From: Gryganskiella cystojenkinii
Lineage: Eukaryota; Mortierellomycota; Mortierellomycetes; Mortierellales; Mortierellaceae
NCBI GenBank assembly: GCA_015852425.1
Contig: JAAAIG010000602.1
Span: forward strand, 1 to 24,434
Reading direction: 5' to 3'
DNA length: 24,434 nt
A program made the position numbers and the translations under genes. Shown in pieces: positions 1 to 10,044 of the stretch; position 1 is the stretch's first letter, and the number at the start of each line of letters is the position of its first letter. The notes under the pieces were generated by a model that was given only the letters and a program-made list of their open reading frames with translations, ran no database searches and had not been told where the DNA came from.

Positions 1-45
1 CAAATTAGAGGGGTTATCAAGTTAGAGGGGATCAAATTAGAGGGG
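1..45. repeat. Three direct repeats of CAARTTAGAGGGG
   Basis: Copies lie at 1-13, 18-30 and 33-45. The outer two are identical and the middle one differs by one base (CAAG for CAAA). The start-to-start spacings are 17 and 15 bases. They sit just inside the putative transposon end and may be subterminal transposase-binding sites. Confidence 0.75.
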
Positions 46-53
46 TCCGACTG
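1..53. mobile_element. Terminus of a CAGT-ended DNA transposon, rest lies outside the window
   Basis: Read on the minus strand from 55 to 1, the sequence begins TA then CAGTCGGACCCCTC and continues into the window edge. A TA dinucleotide next to a CAGT end is the usual signature of pogo/Tigger-like Tc1/mariner elements, which duplicate TA on insertion. Inside the end are three copies of CAARTTAGAGGGG, at 1-13, 18-30 and 33-45, which look like subterminal repeats. No transposase is visible because the element runs off the window. The family assignment is inferred from the end structure alone. Confidence 0.5.
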
Positions 54-55
54 TA

Positions 56-632
56 CACCTTTACGACATAACCTCCCAGGACTCCAATGATGACAGCGAT
101 ACCTCGGTTACACAATCTACCGGCTTCTCAGGTTCACCTATTCCTGTTTTGGGTTCAATTTCCACCAGGCAATAATGTCCCGTCGTTCAAAAAAAAATGA
201 CGCAGTGTCGCACGTCGACTTTTGTCCGCTCCACACACAGGTCAGGTTTGAAATGCATTCAAATTTCATTTCATTTCTTTTCATTATTCATTCCTCGTTT
301 CTCTTTGAACTTTTCCTTCACTTCACATTCTTTTGTTTGTTTGTCTGTCTGATTGATCACTCCCTTGACCAACAGCATCACACCTCTCATTTTACTTTTT
401 TCATTCATTCCACGTTTACGCCCCCTTTCTGGTCACCTACTACGCGAACGGTCGTTTCCAGCTGACTGTGACCCTATTTTTCTTTTTGTGTTTGTCTATT
501 CACTGACTACTCTTCCACGTTCCCCTACTTCTTCTCTTCCTTTGTCTCTCCTCCACCCACCACCACCTCCTTCCAACAGCAGACTAATATCACTTTTTTG
601 ACACCTTCTTTTAACACTTTCAACATCCAACA
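56..632 (+). promoter_or_regulatory. Upstream region and pyrimidine-rich leader of the Tvp38-like gene
   Basis: No protein-like reading frame is convincing here. Positions 280-600 are strongly C/T-rich on the coding strand and run almost to the ATG at 633. Such C/T-rich tracts are common in fungal promoters and 5' leaders. No TATA box or named site was recognised. Short frames across this stretch are low-complexity translations of the pyrimidine tract. Confidence 0.5.
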
Positions 633-2675
633 ATGGCCAAGAAAAAGTCGAAGTCGAAAGCAACGGGACAAGCGGCCGCTCCAAAAGCCGTACAGTCATC
701 CACCAGTGCAAACGCTGACGTTCCAAAAAACGAGGCACCCGTGACGGAATCAAGTCCAAGGAGCGATTACAAGTCAACGACTCCTCTCTCCTCTCAACCT
801 CATGATCAGCACCACCGTCAGGAGACCCCAGAATTGACTCAAAGCGCCATGGCATCGTATGAGGATCCACGGATACTTGATGATTCACAACAGTCCTGGG
901 CGGCCTCTCTTCCACCTAGGGCTACTGAATCCAGTCGTGACAGTGGCATCGAAAGCATGGCCACCACGACCGCAGCCAGTAGCCATCATCAAGGAGAGAA
1001 CAGTGGTAGTTATGAAACAAGAACCTCCATTGAAGAAGAAGAGTTTCGCCCCTTCTCTGAAAGACCACCTCCAAGGAGGTATGAAGATGACGACGACGAA
1101 GGCGATCATGGACAGTACCGTAACGAACAGGCACCCTTGATCCGGACAGGATCAAATGATGGCAACTATGGCGAACATCGTCCTGCCTTCCACTCCCAAC
1201 AGGAGGCACCTGCAAGCTCTTCCAGACGCCAACATGTGGAGGACGAGCCTACGACATGGATGGAGTGGGCGCTCAAGAACGGACTGCACCCTCGAATGTG
1301 GAACAGACAGACCTATATCAAGGCCGGATTGTTGGCCACTTTGTTGACCCTGATCATCTTGTCATTCACCGTGTTCCGGATTCAGGACCATATCAAGGAC
1401 ATCCTTCGGTATTTTCGTCAACCTGCAAACAAAAAAAAAAAAAAAAAAAAGGCGTTTTATGGTCCTTCTTTATGCATTTAACACGGGTCTACTAACCATG
1501 GTCTGTCGTTCGTTTATTTTGAACTTATTTCTAGATATATCGACGAACACAAACGTATTGGAGCCGTGCTATTCGTGCTCTCATACACGGTCGCCTGCAC
1601 TCTCTTCCTTCCCGGATCACTCTTTACAATCGGCGCAGGATTCTTGTTCAAGCCGTTCCCGATGGCGTTGTTGATCGTTCTCATGGGCGACGTCTTTGCA
1701 GCTGTGGGATCGTTTATTTTCGGCCGATACGTCTTCTATGACTGGGTCAAGGGCATGATGTCGAAGCACCCCAAGTTTGGAGCACTGGACCAGGTCATCA
1801 AGGATGATGGTAATAGACGAACAATTGAAAAACTGATGTTTTTGTTCCTTGAGTAATATAGTCAAAAATCGTTGATGATATATGACTGACAGCCTCTTCC
1901 CCCATCGTTATTGCTTAACTCGGAAACAGGATGGAAAATTGTCGTCATGTTGCGATTGACGCCTATCCCATTCAACCTCATCACTTATTTCTTCTCGATC
2001 ACGTCGATCCGACTCTGGACCATCGTATGGGCGACCTGTGTCGGCGTTCTCCCAGGATCTTGTATTGGCATTTGGATCGGTTCCTTGCTCAAGGGCCTTT
2101 CAGGAATCGATAACCCCGAGTTGGAGACCAAGAACATTGTGATCCTGGTCATGAATGGCATCTTTATCGTCTGTTGCATCCTGACCTTGTCCCTGTTTGG
2201 GAAGCGTTCGTTGCGAAAGGCGATGAAGCGGTTGGATCAACATCAGGCCCTGACGAGTCTACACGAGGTCGAGGTCGTGGTCGAGGGCGTCGCAACCGTT
2301 ATTCGGGAACTTGAAGACAATGCCAGTATCCCACCCTCGTTGAGAAGTACGATGGTGGAACAGTTGGCTGCCGAGGAAGGCGATCAGGATTTCTATTACC
2401 GGAATGACCTCGAGTCTGCTGAACAACGATTGTTGCAAGAGGATGATACGGAGGGTTCGGCTACGACTTCCTCCAACGGCCATGATGGCGTTCACCAGGG
2501 AATCCATCATCCAGGTCGTAAACCTCGTGGCCATGGAGCAACTGGTGCTGCTTTGGCCTCAACCGGTTTCACAAAGGGTGAAAAAATGACCTTTGTTGTG
2601 ATTGCTGTCGTGGCTGTTCTCAACGTCTGCGTCTGCGTACCCCTCTACTATCACTATGCCAACCAGGAAGATTAG
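633..2675 (+). CDS. Tvp38/TMEM64-family membrane protein (VTT/SNARE-associated Golgi domain)
   Basis: The exons are 633-1408, 1535-1809 and 1930-2675, which join in frame to 598 residues. Residues 1-210 are polar and low in complexity (Lys/Ala/Ser, then acidic runs), so the N-terminus is probably disordered and cytosolic. A membrane segment follows at about 231-248. The conserved core at about 260-430 contains SYTVACTLFLPGS and later GWKIVVMLRLTPIPFN, both typical of the Tvp38/TMEM64/DedA (VTT) superfamily. A last hydrophobic segment lies near 571-592. Yeast Tvp38 is a late-Golgi protein, and the superfamily includes the lipid scramblases TMEM41B and VMP1. A role in Golgi membrane trafficking or lipid movement is inferred from the family. 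The N-terminal extension is long for the family, and the C-terminal tail of about 110 residues before the last segment is also extra. The first intron holds an A20 tract. Confidence 0.85.
1431..1450 (+). repeat. A20 homopolymer inside intron 1 of the Tvp38-like gene
   Basis: Twenty consecutive A residues lie in intron 1409-1534, close to the donor. The tract is outside the coding sequence in my model. If exon 1 were extended through it, it would add a run of lysines and a short unrelated tail, which supports the splice choice. Confidence 0.9.
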
Positions 2676-2736
2676 TTCTTGACATCTGTAATATATTACA
2701 AGCATATCCTTGCAATTGAGAAAAAAACAAAAAATA

Positions 2737-3120
2737 ATGGCGCACAGGCCGCCGTTGACGTGTCTCTCGGAACTTGAACACATGGAACATCTGCAGTTTG
2801 ATTGTTATCGCCGAGGTGAAAATAACTCCATGTCGCCGCTTTTCGAAGGAGGAGGCGAGGAAGGCGAGGAAGGGGAGGAATGGAGAGTTGGTAGCTTGAA
2901 GCGACTACAGACCCTAAGGCGGATGAGATATTTTCATGCTCCTGGAGCCAGCTTTAGGCGATGGGGGTTGGCGGATGCTGAGTGGATGCTGAGGCATTGG
3001 CCAAGGTTGGAGACGATTTGCCACAAGCCTGCACCAAAGACGGCCGAGATTCTCTTTCATCAACTTCAAGGCTGCCCACTCTTGTGCCACCTATGCACAT
3101 TATGGGTCTTCAGCGACTGA
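2737..3120 (+). pseudogene. C-terminal remnant of an F-box/LRR-like protein
   Basis: An ATG-to-stop frame of 127 residues starts 61 bases after the Tvp38-like stop. It contains LRR-like spacing (LSELEHMEHLQFDCY, then GSLKRLQTLRRMRYF). It then has a stretch reading WGLADAEWMLRHWPRLETI, which resembles the last repeat of F-box/LRR proteins that are numerous in Mortierella genomes (from memory). There is a Gly/Glu-rich insertion in the middle. No F-box or upstream repeats are present, so it looks like the tail of a larger gene left behind. It could instead be a short expressed protein. The frame lies within what would be the 3' flank of the neighbour. Confidence 0.45.
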
Positions 3121-4239
3121 ATGAAACAAAAATATTGTTCTTATATGCGACAGACTTCTTGAGTGGCTACTACAATCGTCGTCACCGAATGGGTGCTCTT
3201 TCGGCGCCTTGCTAGCAATCTGTTTGACATCATACCCAGCTTTAAGGCGTTTTATTCGCCCTGGTAAACCTACCGGTAGAGTGCTTGCAATGGACACAAG
3301 AAAAAGAAAAAGAAGACCCCCTCAACAGAGCACGTTGTATTCCAAACTTCGAACAGCGCGTTTTAAGTTGCAGATCGTGCCGGACTTCAATGTACATAAA
3401 AACCGGCGATTAGGGCTGTCTTCGACATGTTTTTTTTATCAAAGATTTGCATTTCTCTTTCTAATGATGGTCGAGGTCTCGAATTTTGCGGAGGAGTGTG
3501 GGATGTCGCTTGATCATATGAAACAAAAAGGCCGCTTGCCGTTAATAGGAAGGTGAATGGCAGAGGATCCTAGAGGATATCGTGTCAGGATCGGAGACAC
3601 AAAGGCAAGTCAAGAGGGCTAGACGTTCAAGTATCTTTCATAATAGATAATCACGAGCATGGCCATGGCACGGATTCATGTCCTCTGTCAACTGGCTCGT
3701 CTGATTGACGAAGAAGTGTGGATGGATGAATGAAAAAAAGACGGGCGTCTCCTTTCGTCCTTCCTCTCCGCTCACGATTTGACTGTTTGCAAAAAGAAAG
3801 TCATGAAACTCGACTGCGGACCTGAGAATGAAATGGTGGCCAGGGCCACGTCCTCCGCATATTACGAATGGTTGGTGGCGTAGTCAAGTAGCCAATCAAA
3901 TCCTCAAAAATCCGTTACAAACCATCTGTGACTGCGAATGAAGGATCTAGAAGGTGCCACGTGATTTGTGCCTGGCGGCAATGACATGCTGATAAGGAGA
4001 GGAAGGAGGCATTGCACTTCGCCATTTCGTTTTTTTTTGTTCTTTTTCTTCTTCAATCCGTCACTTTCATCTCACTTTTTCCTTCTTTTTCCTTCAGACA
4101 CTTTCTTTGCTTTCCTTTCTTTTCTCCGCTTCTTCCCTATCGTATTATCAACCACTTCCCCCCTTTTTATCTCTCTCTCCCCTCACTTCCATACGTTCTC
4201 AACTCTTTTCTTTAATACTCTGTATACAAGTACTACGCC
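3121..4239 (+). promoter_or_regulatory. Gene-poor stretch, then promoter and C/T-rich leader of the DnaJ gene
   Basis: Positions 3121-3560 hold short open frames without recognisable motifs, possibly more decay from the LRR fragment. Nearer the DnaJ gene there is TTGGTGGCGT at 3872-3881, CCAAT at 3892-3896 and an E-box CACGTG at 3958-3963. From about 4028 to 4215 the coding strand is nearly all pyrimidine, ending shortly before the ATG at 4240. I did not find a convincing heat-shock element (alternating GAA/TTC), although an Hsp40 promoter would be expected to carry one. Confidence 0.45.
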
Positions 4240-5866
4240 ATGGTTAAAGAAACAAAGCTCTACCAAACTATGGAGGTGCCTCCTACATGCTCCGACAATG
4301 ACCTCAAGAAGTCTTACAGAAAACTAGCCTTGAAGTATCATCCAGACAAGGTAAATACGGAGGACCAAGAATGATCCCAAAAAGTGGGTTTTTTTACAAA
4401 GCTTTCTTTTTTCTTCTCCACCTTTTCCTCTTCCTCCCTATTTGTTTCCGTAAAAACCTATTCGTAAAAAAAAAAAGAAACCTCCTTTTCTCTCTTTGTC
4501 TCGTTGCTCTTTTTGTGTGAATGAACGTGTGTCATGAGAACTGTGGCAGGGTATTCTTTGTTCTGTCCCTGGGAGCCCAAAAAAAAGGGTGTGGTTCAAA
4601 AATGTGGCCCAAACACCTTTTTTTTTTCTTTTTACTTTGACACCGCAGTTGCGATTTCTTTTTTGGTGACGATCGCAGTTTTTTCTGACAAACCATCTAA
4701 TTTTTTTTCTGTCCTTTTCTTCGAAATAGACCGGAGGAGCAACCGCTGAAAAGTTTCAAGAGATTAGTCATGCTTACGATGTCCTCTCGGATCCTCAAAA
4801 ACGTCAAGTCTACGATCAATACGGTGAAGCTGGACTCTCAGGCGACGGTGGTCCCGGTGGTATGGGTGGTCTCTCTCCCGAAGATCTCTTCTCACACTTT
4901 TTCGGCGCTGGAGGTATGCCTGGGATGGGCGGTGGATCCGGTCGGGGTGGTCGACCTTCGGGCCCTCGTCGAGGCAAGGATGTCGCTCATGGATTAAAAG
5001 TCTCGCTCGAGGATCTTTACAAAGGCAAGACTTCAAAGTTGGCGCTCCAGAAGAACGTTATCTGTGACAAGTGTGAGGGTCGCGGTGGTAAAGAAGGCGC
5101 GGTCAAGACCTGTGCCACTTGTAACGGCCAAGGTTATCGTGTCATGCTCCGACAGATGGGACCGATGATGCAACAGATCCAACAACCCTGTACGGATTGT
5201 CGTGGTGAGGGCGAGATTATCAATGCCAAGGACAAGTGCAAGCATTGTAACGGCAAGAAGGTCACCTCGATTCGTAAAGTCCTTGAGGTCCACATCGATC
5301 GTGGTATGAAGGACGGTCGCAAGATTGTCTTCTCTGGTGAGGGCGATCAAGCCCCCGGTACGGTCCCCGGGGATGTCGTTATTGTTCTCGAACAAAAAGA
5401 ACATGAACGGTTTAAACGCAGTGGCGACGACTTGTTTTACAACGCCAAGATTGACCTCGTCACTGCTCTGGCAGGAGGCAAGATTCAGATCCCTCATTTG
5501 GACGATCGTGTTCTTGTTGTCGATATTCTCCCCGGTGAGGTGATCAAACCTGGCGAGCTGAAGGCCGTTATGGGTCAGGGTATGCCAACAGAGAGACACC
5601 ACGATTTCGGAAACCTTTATGTTCAATTCGAAATTGAGTTCCCGAAGGCCAACTGGACGACGGATACGGCGCAGCTCGACTTGCTCCGTTCGATCTTGCC
5701 CCCGACTACAGCCTTGCCAGAGCCACCCAAGACCGCGATTGTTGAGGAGGTGCACTTGACCGAGATGGACCCCCGACAGAAGGCAAGAGCCGAGCAGGGT
5801 CACTTTGGTGACGATGATGATGAAGAAAGCGGGCATGGTCCTGGCGTGCAGTGCGCACAGCAGTAA
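4240..5866 (+). CDS. YDJ1: Class A Hsp40/DnaJ co-chaperone, Ydj1 type
   Basis: The exons are 4240-4350 and 4730-5866, giving 415 residues. Exon 1 encodes the start of the J domain and ends exactly after the catalytic HPD motif (KYHPDK, residues 32-37), which stimulates Hsp70 ATPase. The J domain continues in exon 2 (AYDVLSD, then QYGEAGL). A Gly/Met-rich linker follows, then four zinc-finger repeats: [24 protein letters not shown] and CKHCNGKK. The fourth lacks the second Gly, as I recall for Ydj1 too. The two C-terminal substrate-binding domains follow. The protein ends in CAQQ, a CaaX box expected to be farnesylated, as in yeast Ydj1 (CASQ), which places it on cytosolic and ER membranes. 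The length matches the family (about 400-415). The gene converges with RPN7, with 277 bases between the stops. Confidence 0.95.
4351..4729 (+). other. Intron inside the DnaJ J domain
   Basis: This 379-base phase-0 intron begins GTAAAT directly after the codons for HPDK and ends AAATAG. It is longer than most introns in the window and is T-rich near its 3' end. Short frames within it carry no recognisable protein motifs. Confidence 0.85.
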
Positions 5867-6143
5867 ACACAGGAATACACAGCGTCACCTTTTGTTTCTT
5901 GTACTAGCGACCAAATCAAAAAAGTACTTTTTTTCTTTTCCATCCCCATCCTCACCTTGTAGAAACCCTTACGACCTCCTTTGATAGCCTTTATATTTTC
6001 TTTGCATCCAATACAACTTTCTTTCTCATCCACCCTCCAACCATTTATGAAGCATGCAGCGTAGATAGACAATAATTTGTAATATGTGTTTTTATGGCTA
6101 CAAAATCATTGGCCTGTATTGATGAATCGCTCAAGGTGTTTTT

Positions 6144-7726
6144 CTAAACGTTGATGACGCGGCTCAACTTTTGAACACGGTTCAAGAGGATATCACCCTG
6201 CTTGATCGCCTGTTGGTATTGCGCATTCTTGGCATCAGGGCGGTTGGTCTCGACGATCCCGTTGACCTTATCGATCACGCAGTTCAAACGACCGGCCGAG
6301 ATGAATTTCGAGAGATCCTTGTCGATAAACTGTTCACTCACACCAAAGGAGTGGGCCATGCTCTGCATTGTCAATGAGCGGTAAGATTCCAACAACTGAG
6401 CGTACGCGCGGATACGCATCTCTCGAACATAGTAACGGTAATGGGGGAAAAGGACCCAGGAACGCTTCATGGCCGAGGTCTCCAAGGCCGCCAGGGCAAC
6501 AAAGAATTTTGCGTAATCGCCAGCATAGAGTGAGCGAAGGTAGTCCTCCAAATGAGGGATCTCGTGCAAGACCTCCAAGACTTCTGGGGAGTCAATGACC
6601 TGTTCAAGGATGAGAAACAGCAAAATGAGAGATTATTAGTCTTGGTGTCACTTATCACGACCGTCAGGGGGGGGGGGCGTTCGAAAGAAAAAGAGGCGTA
6701 TCGTTTTCGAAAGGAGCATGAGCATGTACCTTGTTCTTGATATCCACACGCTTCAAGGCCAATACACTGGAGAGGACAGCGTATGTGACAAAGTCCTTGT
6801 ATTCCATCAATTCCACAGACGTAAAAGTCGAGAGCGTCGCAATGAACAGATCCGCAGCGCCTTTGAAATCCCGGATCGTCATCAAATAGGCTCCCTCGTA
6901 GACCTTGAGACGATTCCTACGGTCCCAATCGCCACCCTCCTCAATCATAGCCCTGGCCTTCTCGATGTTACGGCTCACACAGTCGTTATCGCGGTAGAAG
7001 AATCCTGTACGAATGTTGGCGAAAAGAATATCAAGACGAGTTCCCAAAGCAACCGTCTTTTCGAATGCAACCCTGTATGCTGTCAAACTCTTTTCCTAAT
7101 GAGAGATTCAAAGTGGGGTAAAGAGAGAACAGTAATTACGAGTGAGCATATCGTTTGATGTTGAGGGATCAATCGCCACGTCCACGGTGCTCAGTCAAAA
7201 GTTATCGATCAAGCAGCATACCTTGTCACCAATCTTTGCGAAGTGCTCGGCCCGGGCAAGAAGTGTATCCGAGATCTCTGTCTCTCCGAGATTCTCCTCT
7301 GCGTCCTTGAGTTTCTCATCCAGCCTTTTCAATTCCTCCTCGTTCACCTTCTTCATCTTGTTCAACAATTCCGTATCGACTGTCCATCCTTGCTCCTCGC
7401 AGATAGTTTCGTAGAACGGTGCCATGTCTATGCCATAGAATAAAAAAAAATAAGAAAAAAAGAAAAACAGAGGTAGCAAAGATGTCAGCGACGCGTGTCC
7501 TGGAGGCGCGCTGGCCTGCGTTTCTCTTCGTTATCCTGAATCGATCAGTGTCCATTGTAGTAAATCGACAAGATGATATTATCGGATGTGTGTACGTACT
7601 GTCTTCCGTGATCTTGGCCAGGATAGCCTCCTTTGCCTGAGCGTGTGTCTCCTTGGGTCCGCTGGTCAAGAGGAAGCGGTTCTGTGACAGCTCGATGCTA
7701 GGAATCTTGGGGACCTCTTCAGCCAT
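6144..7726 (-). CDS. RPN7: 26S proteasome regulatory subunit RPN7 (PSMD6)
   Basis: The exons on the minus strand are 7726-7600, 7427-7222, 7095-6730 and 6599-6144, giving 384 residues, close to the 389 of human PSMD6 (recalled). RPN7 is a PCI-domain subunit of the 19S lid. It helps build the horseshoe of PCI proteins that holds the deubiquitinase RPN11. Seen in the sequence are the N-terminal region ([15 protein letters not shown] across the first junction), a helical coiled stretch ([20 protein letters not shown]) and helical repeats ([14 protein letters not shown], then [18 protein letters not shown] sequence reading [18 protein letters not shown]). The C-terminal PCI winged helix includes [16 protein letters not shown] and [17 protein letters not shown], and the protein ends in [11 protein letters not shown]. 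All junctions keep phase. The start is the first ATG giving the family N-terminus. Confidence 0.95.
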
Positions 7727-8002
7727 GGTTGTATATATGAGTGAATGGGCGGAACTCTTGGTCGATGGGGTGATTGTTGTTGCTATTGCTAGGCTGATGT
7801 TTGTTTTTTTGGTTGATGGTTGATGGTTGGTTCCTGTGGGCAAAGAGTCGATTGTAGAAAAGTAAAAAGAATGAAAGTAAAAAGAACACATGCAAACGTG
7901 TGTCCTGAGCAGCGCAGAAAAAAATTGCGTGACGTCACCTTTTTTTTCTTTCTTTCGGACGGTGTCTAAATTCAGGCAGCACTGTACGCGTGTCTCCTTT
8001 CC
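7727..8002 (-). promoter_or_regulatory. RPN7 upstream region
   Basis: About 275 bases lie between the RPN7 ATG and the start of the decayed coding island. The region holds a perfect palindromic CRE (TGACGTCA) about 200 bases upstream of the start. Unlike most other genes here it has no long pyrimidine leader. A TATATA run lies within ten bases of the ATG, too close to be a functional TATA box. Confidence 0.4.
7930..7937. promoter_or_regulatory. Palindromic CRE/ATF-like site TGACGTCA
   Basis: A full 8-base palindrome TGACGTCA lies about 205 bases upstream of the RPN7 ATG. It matches the classic binding site of CREB/ATF-type bZIP factors. Control of RPN7 through it is inference. A related half-perfect site lies upstream of RPN6. 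Confidence 0.45.
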
Positions 8003-9410
8003 CTAGTTGAGTACAAAACGATCTGAGGTGCTTTCGACGACCCTCAAGTCCACCCGATCGATGGGAGTGGATGTTCCCAACCACCGTATTGACATCGTCA
8101 TCACTCCCAAGGACGACAACATTGACGCGCTCACAAGCGAGGACAAAGCAGATGCCTCGGCAAAAGTGGAGAAGGACCTTGCCAAGGGCAGGCTGATCTA
8201 AGAAGCCTCTGGCTCTGGTGTGATCTTATTGGTACCAAGAACCAGAATCTCATAGCTGAGCTTGAGGCACTGGGCTGCCAGTGAATTGGCAACGAGTTGG
8301 TGGTGACGGGAACACGGCTCCTTGGCGAATCACTTGAAAGGAGGATAGGGAAGACTGTGACATTTTCTACACCGGTACAACTGTGAACCAACGTCGGGAG
8401 AATTTTCTGCAGATGCTTCGTGCCAAAAAGCTAACAGAGCTTGTAATGTCTGATCTTCCACCTTATGAACACTATGGCTGGCGAGTATCTGGATAAATGT
8501 ATGGAAGTTGCCAATAGGAGGATATGAGAAAGATCTTGGAAAAGCGACAAGATAACCCCCGAATGCAAGATCATATATTATTATATGGATCAATGGTAAG
8601 TTCTCGTGGTTACCTCTTCTTCATTTTATTGTTGATTGACATGGACACCTAACTATCATGCCCATTTTGCCTTCAACCAAAAACAGGGAGGAGCTGCTAA
8701 GCTCTGAATCATCGCCTTTCCCTGTAGCAGCACAGTTGGGTGAAACATGGTGGAAGGGTAATTCATGGGGGGCGGGGTGTGTGCGGGCGTCTCACCACAG
8801 GTATCAAAGATGACTTTATAATCTTAGAGAGAGAAAACTGGCCGTGACTCGACGGACAGAGGGAATCAAGACATCGGCGCCGTTGGTAGAAAGAAAATCG
8901 GTGTCGAGGTTGACTTTTATGGTGCACAATATCATCCCCTGACATCGATTGATCGGTTGGAGAGTCAGCGACCGTGTGGGACCCAGTCTCCATGGAGTAC
9001 CGCAACGAAGGTATCTTCAAGCTGCCTCGACAACCTCATGACACCTTGATTGCGAGAACAAGTGCGGTTGGTGGCGTTGACACCCTTCGCCAGGAGTATA
9101 TATGCGTATGCGAGCTATTGACTGGAGGTAAGACTGTCTGCTTTCAGGCGTTTATGTGTTTGCCACCACATACGAGGGCGGGCCAAGTTATAGATGCCGA
9201 TCTGACCTTAAAGACCCATCTGGTCATGGAGTTCGATCAGCAAATCGGCGCGATCCGTGAGGGGAATTGCAGGACCAAAGGGCTGTCTTTTAAACAACGG
9301 CGAAGATTATTGTTATCGGAATCGTCGATCAGGACAAAGGGGGGATCTTGATCACGGACAACGTTTTTAATGGTTGGGTCAACCCCGTCAAGGTGCCTCG
9401 ATATCAGGCG
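8003..9410 (+). pseudogene. Decayed protein-coding island, family not recognised
   Basis: Several protein-like stretches occur in different plus-strand frames, separated by stops and frame changes. The first, at 8007-8201, reads GVDVPNHRIDIVITPKDDNI. Overlapping its end in another frame is DLIGTKNQNLIAELEALGCQ. From about 8358 comes FYTGTTVNQRRENFLQMLRA and then MSDLPPYEHYGW. From 8974 to 9351 a 125-residue open stretch begins WDPVSMEYRNEGIFKLPRQ. A further frame near 9310-9417 reads GILITDNVFNGWVNPVKVP. The composition is protein-like rather than low complexity, but no complete domain is left and I do not recognise the family. It may be one old gene with several frameshifts or two unrelated remnants. 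It separates the divergent RPN7 and RPN6 genes. Confidence 0.45.
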
Positions 9411-10044
9411 TTGAAAGGTACCACAGGACTGTTACCCGTTTCCAACTCACACTCTTGATCATTGTTACTTTATGAGGTTCCCCTCCAAGATTTCTAAGAG
9501 CCTTTGAGTCTCTTTCACGTCCCATACTCGAACGCGTTAGCAAGGTCGGGGTGCAGAGCATGCCCTGACTCTTCAGTTGTATTTCAAACTCTCAAGAATA
9601 AATATGTTTTGCAAACCTAGAAATTTCAGATCATAAACGGAACGAGTTCCATGAATTTCCACAATTGTGGTGCTATGGATAATGGTTGAGTCGGGATGGT
9701 TCCAGTATCAATCGAGTCTTTTTAAGTGACACGCATCGCTCGAAGTGCTAACAGCTAAAAGCGAATTGGTGGCGTGTAAAAGTACCCGAATTATTAATAC
9801 GGTGACGTAATCTCCAACAGTGGTCGCTTTCGCCGGCTTACGTGCAGCGGAGCGACCCTGTGTTATACCCATGTAAAAGTTGACTGGTCACTTTTGCAGG
9901 CGGTGAAAGTAACCCTATCTTTCTCTTTTTATTCGCGTATCAAAAAGTCTTGAAGTTGCGCGTCCTCATTTCCGTTCTTTTGCATTACATCCATCCAATT
10001 GAAACAAACGTCAACCGACAAACCAACAACCAATACCAATAAGA
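9411..10044 (+). promoter_or_regulatory. RPN6 upstream region
   Basis: No convincing coding frame was found. TTGGTGGCGT occurs at 9766-9775 and shares its GGTGGC core with the yeast proteasome element PACE (GGTGGCAAA), but the 3' half differs. TGACGTAA occurs at 9803-9810 and resembles a CRE/ATF site. The last 60 bases before the ATG are A/C-rich with several CAA and CCAA repeats. Any regulatory role is inferred. Confidence 0.4.
9803..9810. promoter_or_regulatory. CRE-like site TGACGTAA upstream of RPN6
   Basis: TGACGTAA shares the TGACGT half with the perfect CRE upstream of RPN7 and lies about 235 bases before the RPN6 ATG. Shared bZIP control of both lid genes is possible but unproven; an 8-base site can occur by chance. 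Confidence 0.3.

Noticed and set aside
496..915. 139-residue minus-strand open frame over the leader and start of the Tvp38-like gene
   Set aside because: It is antisense to a well-supported exon and a pyrimidine tract, with Arg/Glu-rich low-complexity sequence and no family motif.
5033..5836. 267-residue minus-strand open frame opposite the DnaJ gene
   Set aside because: It mirrors the codon bias of DnaJ exon 2 and shows no domain. The plus-strand Hsp40 with four zinc repeats is decisive.
7721..7735. TATATA next to the RPN7 start as a TATA box
   Set aside because: It sits within ten bases of the ATG, which leaves no room for a leader.
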